From assembly GCA_003242205.1 (NCBI GenBank), contig QGUR01000006.1:1-34951 (forward strand): a stretch of DNA of 34,951 nucleotides. The letters run 5' to 3'. A program made the position numbers and the translations under genes. Every line of letters starts with the position of its first letter. Positions within the stretch are counted from its first letter, which is position 1. The DNA is from Chloroflexota bacterium. Its GTDB lineage: Bacteria > Chloroflexota > Anaerolineae > Aggregatilineales > Phototrophicaceae. The notes under the pieces were generated by a model. The model was not told the DNA's origin. It ran no database searches and was given only the letters and a program-made list of their open reading frames with translations. Shown one piece after another: positions 31,958 to 34,951 of the stretch.

Positions 31958-33937
31958 ATGACCCAGAGCCCCACGCCCCCTGAGCGCGAGAACCGGCGCG
32001 GGCTATTTTCCGGTTCTGTACCGATGACCCTTTTGCGCCTCGGCGCGCTGGCGTTAATCGACGCTTTTGCTATCTGGCTGATTGCCAACCTTTTCAATGA
32101 TGGCTTTCACCCGCTGGCGATTACGCTGGCCATCATCACACTGGCGATCAACATCATTTTTCTGAACGAGCGGCTTTATCCGTTCCAGTGGCTTTCCCCC
32201 GGTCTGGCGCTGCTGGTCCTGATGGTCGTGTTTCCGGTGCTCATTACGATTTACTATGCGTTTACCAACTATCGCACCGGCAACCTGCTGACCAAGCCAC
32301 AGGCCATTACCCAGATTTTGCGGCGGCCGGAAAACCGCGTGCTGGCCGAAGGGTCGCAGACCTACGGTTACACGGCTTACCGCAACGAGGCGGGCGAGTT
32401 TCTGCTGTTGCTGGAAGGACGTGAAACCGGCGAGTTGCTGGTCGCGCCGCAGAACGAGACCGAACACCCGTTAACTCCGGAACTGGCCGGTCTGGCTGGC
32501 GTCACCTTCAGCGATGATGGCGAGACGGTCGAGGCGATTGAAGGTTACGAGCTTGTGCCGGCGGATGAAATTGCCGCTGCCTTTGAGGGGGTGGAAACGC
32601 TGGAATATGGCCCGCCCATCGGCACAGTGCTGGTCGGCCCGGTTGATCCGGAGGCCGAGGATGGCGAAGGCTATGCATACGATCCGGCGGCCAACCTGTT
32701 CGTCGATTTCACCGGACGCCGCCCCGCCTTTTACACGGCTCAGGTTTTTCGTTCTGGCGAGGGATTCGCGCTGTGGCTGACCGAAGATGGCGGGAATGAC
32801 ACGATCCTGCTGCGCCCGGATGGCCCGGCGGTCGTCAACGGCATACCGCAGTCGATCTACGATTACGTGATCATGAGCGCGCGTGAGCGCACGGCGTCGT
32901 CGAGCGCGCTGGTGGAAGCCGCATTTGGTAACCCGGAAGACCCGATCCAGATTGACCCGTTCTCCGCCAATCGCGCGGCCCGCTTCCAGTCGGTGCTGCG
33001 CTACGAGCCGGAAACCGATTCGCTGGTCAACCAGTTTACGGGCGTCATCTATCGACCGGTGCAGGGTACGTTTCGGCTGGTTCCGGAAAGCGTGCCGCCC
33101 GATCTGGAAACGCCGCCTCCAGAGGAACTTCGTCCCGGCTACTACGTCACGGTCGGGCTGGAAAACTTCACCCGGTTGTTCCGGGATCAGAGTATCTGGG
33201 GGCCGTTCTTCACCGTTTTCCTGTGGACGATTTTCCACGCGGCGGCAGTGGTTTTCATCACCTTCGCTCTGGGGATGGGCATGGCGCTGCTCATCAACGA
33301 CGAAATCGTGCCGATGCGGAAGTTTTTCCGCTCGATACTGCTGATCCCGTACGCAATCCCCGCTTTCATCAGCGTGGTCGTCTGGCGTGGCATTCTGGAC
33401 CCGAATCTGGGCGTGATCAATAACGTGCTTGGCGGGCTGCTGGGCATTGCGCCGAACTGGTATGGCGATGCAATGGCGGCGCGCGCGGCGATCCTGCTGA
33501 TCCAGCTCTGGCTCGGTTTTCCGTACATGATGCTGATTATTACCGGCGCGCTGCAAAGCATTCCGGCAGACATCTACGAGGCGGCCACCGTCGACGGTGC
33601 GAACGCCTTCCAGCGCTTTCGCTCCATTACGCTGCCACTGGTGCTCGTAACAGTTGGGCCGCTGTTGATCGCCTCGTTTGCCTTTAACTTCAACAACTTC
33701 ACCGTCATCCAGTTGTTCAATCGCGGCGGGCCAGCCATCCCCGGCAGCAGCGTGCCGACCGGCTACACCGACATTTTGATCACCTACACCTACCGTCAGG
33801 CGTTTGGCACGGCAGGCGGCACGGATTATGCATTCGCGTCCACGATCAGCATCCTGATCTTTCTGATCGTTGCCGCCATCACGATCTTCAACTTCCGTTT
33901 CACCAGAGGGTGGGAAGAGATTTCGGAAAATGTCTAG
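31958..33937 (+). CDS. malF: Sugar ABC importer permease with very large external loop (MalF-like)
   Basis: 659 residues. N-terminal helices at about 26-46, 51-70 and 77-103 are followed by a ~310-residue extracytoplasmic region (about 104-412) and then the conserved core: helices near 413-446, 457-478, 510-532, 561-580 and 624-645. The EAA loop EAATVDGANAFQRFRSITLP (541-560) contacts the ATPase. E. coli MalF has a smaller equivalent (the P2 loop) that touches MalE, so the large loop probably does likewise. ATG 31958 is used; an earlier in-frame ATG at 31913 lies inside the terminator stem. The weak Shine-Dalgarno GTGGGA fits. The stop overlaps the malG start by 8 bases. Confidence 0.88.
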   Translation: MTQSPTPPERENRRGLFSGSVPMTLLRLGALALIDAFAIWLIANLFNDGFHPLAITLAIITLAINIIFLNERLYPFQWLSPGLALLVLMVVFPVLITIYYAFTNYRTGNLLTKPQAITQILRRPENRVLAEGSQTYGYTAYRNEAGEFLLLLEGRETGELLVAPQNETEHPLTPELAGLAGVTFSDDGETVEAIEGYELVPADEIAAAFEGVETLEYGPPIGTVLVGPVDPEAEDGEGYAYDPAANLFVDFTGRRPAFYTAQVFRSGEGFALWLTEDGGNDTILLRPDGPAVVNGIPQSIYDYVIMSARERTASSSALVEAAFGNPEDPIQIDPFSANRAARFQSVLRYEPETDSLVNQFTGVIYRPVQGTFRLVPESVPPDLETPPPEELRPGYYVTVGLENFTRLFRDQSIWGPFFTVFLWTIFHAAAVVFITFALGMGMALLINDEIVPMRKFFRSILLIPYAIPAFISVVVWRGILDPNLGVINNVLGGLLGIAPNWYGDAMAARAAILLIQLWLGFPYMMLIITGALQSIPADIYEAATVDGANAFQRFRSITLPLVLVTVGPLLIASFAFNFNNFTVIQLFNRGGPAIPGSSVPTGYTDILITYTYRQAFGTAGGTDYAFASTISILIFLIVAAITIFNFRFTRGWEEISENV

Positions 33938-34901
33938 CATCGTAGCGACCAGAAGAACCAGAGCAGACGAGGGCGAAGACCGCGGGACGCTGCTGCGCCG
34001 GCGCTATCCGGGCCGGCTTGCGGTCAGGCTCGTGCTGCTTGCCATCGCGATTATCTACGCGCTCTTCCCGGTAGTCTGGATCATATCCGTGTCGATCAAT
34101 CCGGCCAATACCAATGTCGTGCGCCAGCTTGTGCCGCCGAACGCGACGCTGCAATGGTATGAAATGCTGTTGAACAGCACCCAGTATCCATTCCTGACGT
34201 GGCTGTTCAACTCCGTCAAGCTGTCCGTCATCACTATGGTGCTATCGCTGGCTGTCGCCACGTTTGGGGCATTCGCGCTGTCCCGTTTTCGCTTTACCGG
34301 CCGCCGGCTGACGCTGCTGACCGTCTTTCTGGTGCAGGTGTTTCCCAGCTCGCTGCTGGTGATCGGCATTTTCAACATTCTGCTGCAACTGGGCATCTAT
34401 GTGGACCCGGTCGCCATAAACACGCATGGCGGGGCGATCCTCGCTTATCTCGGCGGCGCGCTCGGCATCAACACATGGCTGCTCAAAGGGTTTTTCGACA
34501 CCATCCCGCGCGAGTTGGACGAGGCAGCGCAAATCGACGGCGCGACGCACTGGATCTATTTCTGGCGCATTCTGCTGCCGCTGGTGCGCCCGATTCTGGC
34601 GGTTGTCGCCATCCTGATCTTTATCTCGACTTATAATGACTACGTAATCGCTTTGACGCTGCTGCGATCGACCAGCCAGCAGACGCTATCGGTCGGCCTC
34701 AACCTGTTCATCAGCGATACCGGGACTGAATGGGGGGTATTTGCGGCGGGCGCGCTAATGGGCGCGCTGCCGATCGTCGTCCTCTACCTGCTCATGCAGG
34801 ATTACATCGTCGGTGGCCTGACCAGTGGCTGGCTCTTTTACACATCTTACGCTTCCGGCGAAGAGGAGAGGGGGGTAGTTTGTGGTGGGGGGCGGCTTTA
34901 A
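33930..34901 (+). CDS. malG: Sugar ABC importer permease (MalG-like), 3' end replaced by artefact
   Basis: The frame runs to a stop at 34901 (323 codons), but only codons 1-299 (to about 34828) look genuine. Six membrane helices start near 30; the EAA loop EAAQIDGATHWIYFWRILLP (198-217) is intact. The family usually ends soon after G-L-T-S-G followed by a few residues. Here G-L-T-S-G (296-300) is reached, and then the frame runs into sequence resembling a transposase adapter. So perhaps the last 4-6 residues are missing and the final ~23 are spurious. ATG 33930 overlaps the malF stop by 8 bases, as in many such operons. Confidence 0.85.
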   Translation: MSSIVATRRTRADEGEDRGTLLRRRYPGRLAVRLVLLAIAIIYALFPVVWIISVSINPANTNVVRQLVPPNATLQWYEMLLNSTQYPFLTWLFNSVKLSVITMVLSLAVATFGAFALSRFRFTGRRLTLLTVFLVQVFPSSLLVIGIFNILLQLGIYVDPVAINTHGGAILAYLGGALGINTWLLKGFFDTIPRELDEAAQIDGATHWIYFWRILLPLVRPILAVVAILIFISTYNDYVIALTLLRSTSQQTLSVGLNLFISDTGTEWGVFAAGALMGALPIVVLYLLMQDYIVGGLTSGWLFYTSYASGEEERGVVCGGGRL

Positions 34902-34951
34902 GAAAAAAAAATAGTAGGTACATATGAGAGGAAGGAGCAGCATGAAGCAAA
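34829..34951. other. Probable sequencing-adapter read-through at the contig end
   Basis: Bases 34829-34861 match the reverse complement of the Nextera Read 1 transposase adapter at 28 of 33 positions by my own hand alignment. A possible 8-base index (34862-34869) and a G-rich region with partial similarity to the remaining adapter follow. An A run (34903-34911) ends it, as when a read passes the fragment end. The remaining 40 bases are low-complexity and unassigned. No gene should be called here. Confidence 0.8.

Noticed and set aside
32471..33940. 489-codon open frame on the minus strand opposite malF
   Set aside because: Composition is Arg/Gln/Asp/His rich as expected for an antisense shadow; malF on the plus strand has clear membrane helices and the EAA loop.
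34632..34637. TATAAT sequence as a promoter
   Set aside because: It lies inside malG codons and has no matching -35 box or downstream gene.
34929..34951. AGGAAGGAG followed by ATG 34942 as the start of another gene
   Set aside because: It comes after adapter-like sequence and poly-A and has only three codons before the edge; probably noise.
1..34951. CRISPR arrays, insertion sequences, prophage or integrase genes
   Set aside because: No regularly spaced repeats, no transposase or integrase motifs and no tRNA-flanking direct repeat were seen.

Overview
The window reads as a stretch of bacterial chromosome from a GC-rich, gene-dense genome. The best guess is a member of the Chloroflexota, probably the Anaerolineae. 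This is an inference from gene content: a lipoprotein with a C-terminal domain I associate with that phylum, an argS whose N-terminus resembles Chloroflexota ArgRS, many secreted proteins with Ala-Gln-Asp signal cleavage sites, and extended -10 promoters of the form TGnTACAAT. No rRNA, CRISPR array, insertion sequence or phage gene was seen. The right end appears to be an assembly end, because the last ~120 bases look like sequencing-adapter read-through rather than genome.

Layout. 1-1549: end of a glycosidase-like gene, then a DUF1385 membrane protein and a strong terminator. 1701-4136: a secreted serine hydrolase of the beta-lactamase fold. 4164-6770: mutS, converging on it. 6931-8809: a ROK-family sugar kinase overlapping an alpha/beta hydrolase. 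8841-9785: a ketopantoate-reductase-family gene, opposite strand. 9984-12971: a soluble GAF-PAS histidine kinase, possibly leaderless, and a CpXC zinc-ribbon protein. 13094-14518: a secreted TIM-barrel glycosidase-like protein. 14629-17780 (minus): three poorly known genes (membrane protein, secreted PPC/lectin-like protein, nucleotidyltransferase-like protein). 17869-19336 (minus): a DM13-domain protein and an OmpR-type response regulator. 19545-19617: tRNA-Val(UAC) with promoter and hairpin. 19719-22006 (minus): argS-dcd. 22098-25754 (minus): an ABC exporter, an SDR and a membrane-anchored methyltransferase. 25817-28987 (minus): a lipoprotein and a large alpha-toroid glycosidase. 29200-30432: HhH protein, DUF971 protein and an unknown helical protein. 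30620 to the end: a malE-malF-malG type sugar ABC importer.

How the parts fit together. The importer, the ROK kinase, the two glycosidase-like secreted proteins and the alpha-toroid glycosidase are consistent with a heterotrophic, carbohydrate-using lifestyle, although they do not form one operon. mutS, argS, dcd and tRNA-Val are housekeeping. The histidine kinase and the response regulator lie about 7 kb apart and could be partners, but nothing in the sequence proves it.

I did not find a clearly new multi-gene system. The points most worth a second look are: the ArgRS signature motif with Arg in place of its conserved His; the ROK kinase that lacks its zinc-binding cysteines; the membrane-anchored methyltransferase carrying an RlmA-like zinc ribbon at the wrong end; the duplicated N-terminal module of the serine hydrolase; the very large external loop of MalF; the recurrent TGnTACAAT promoter; and the adapter-like right end.
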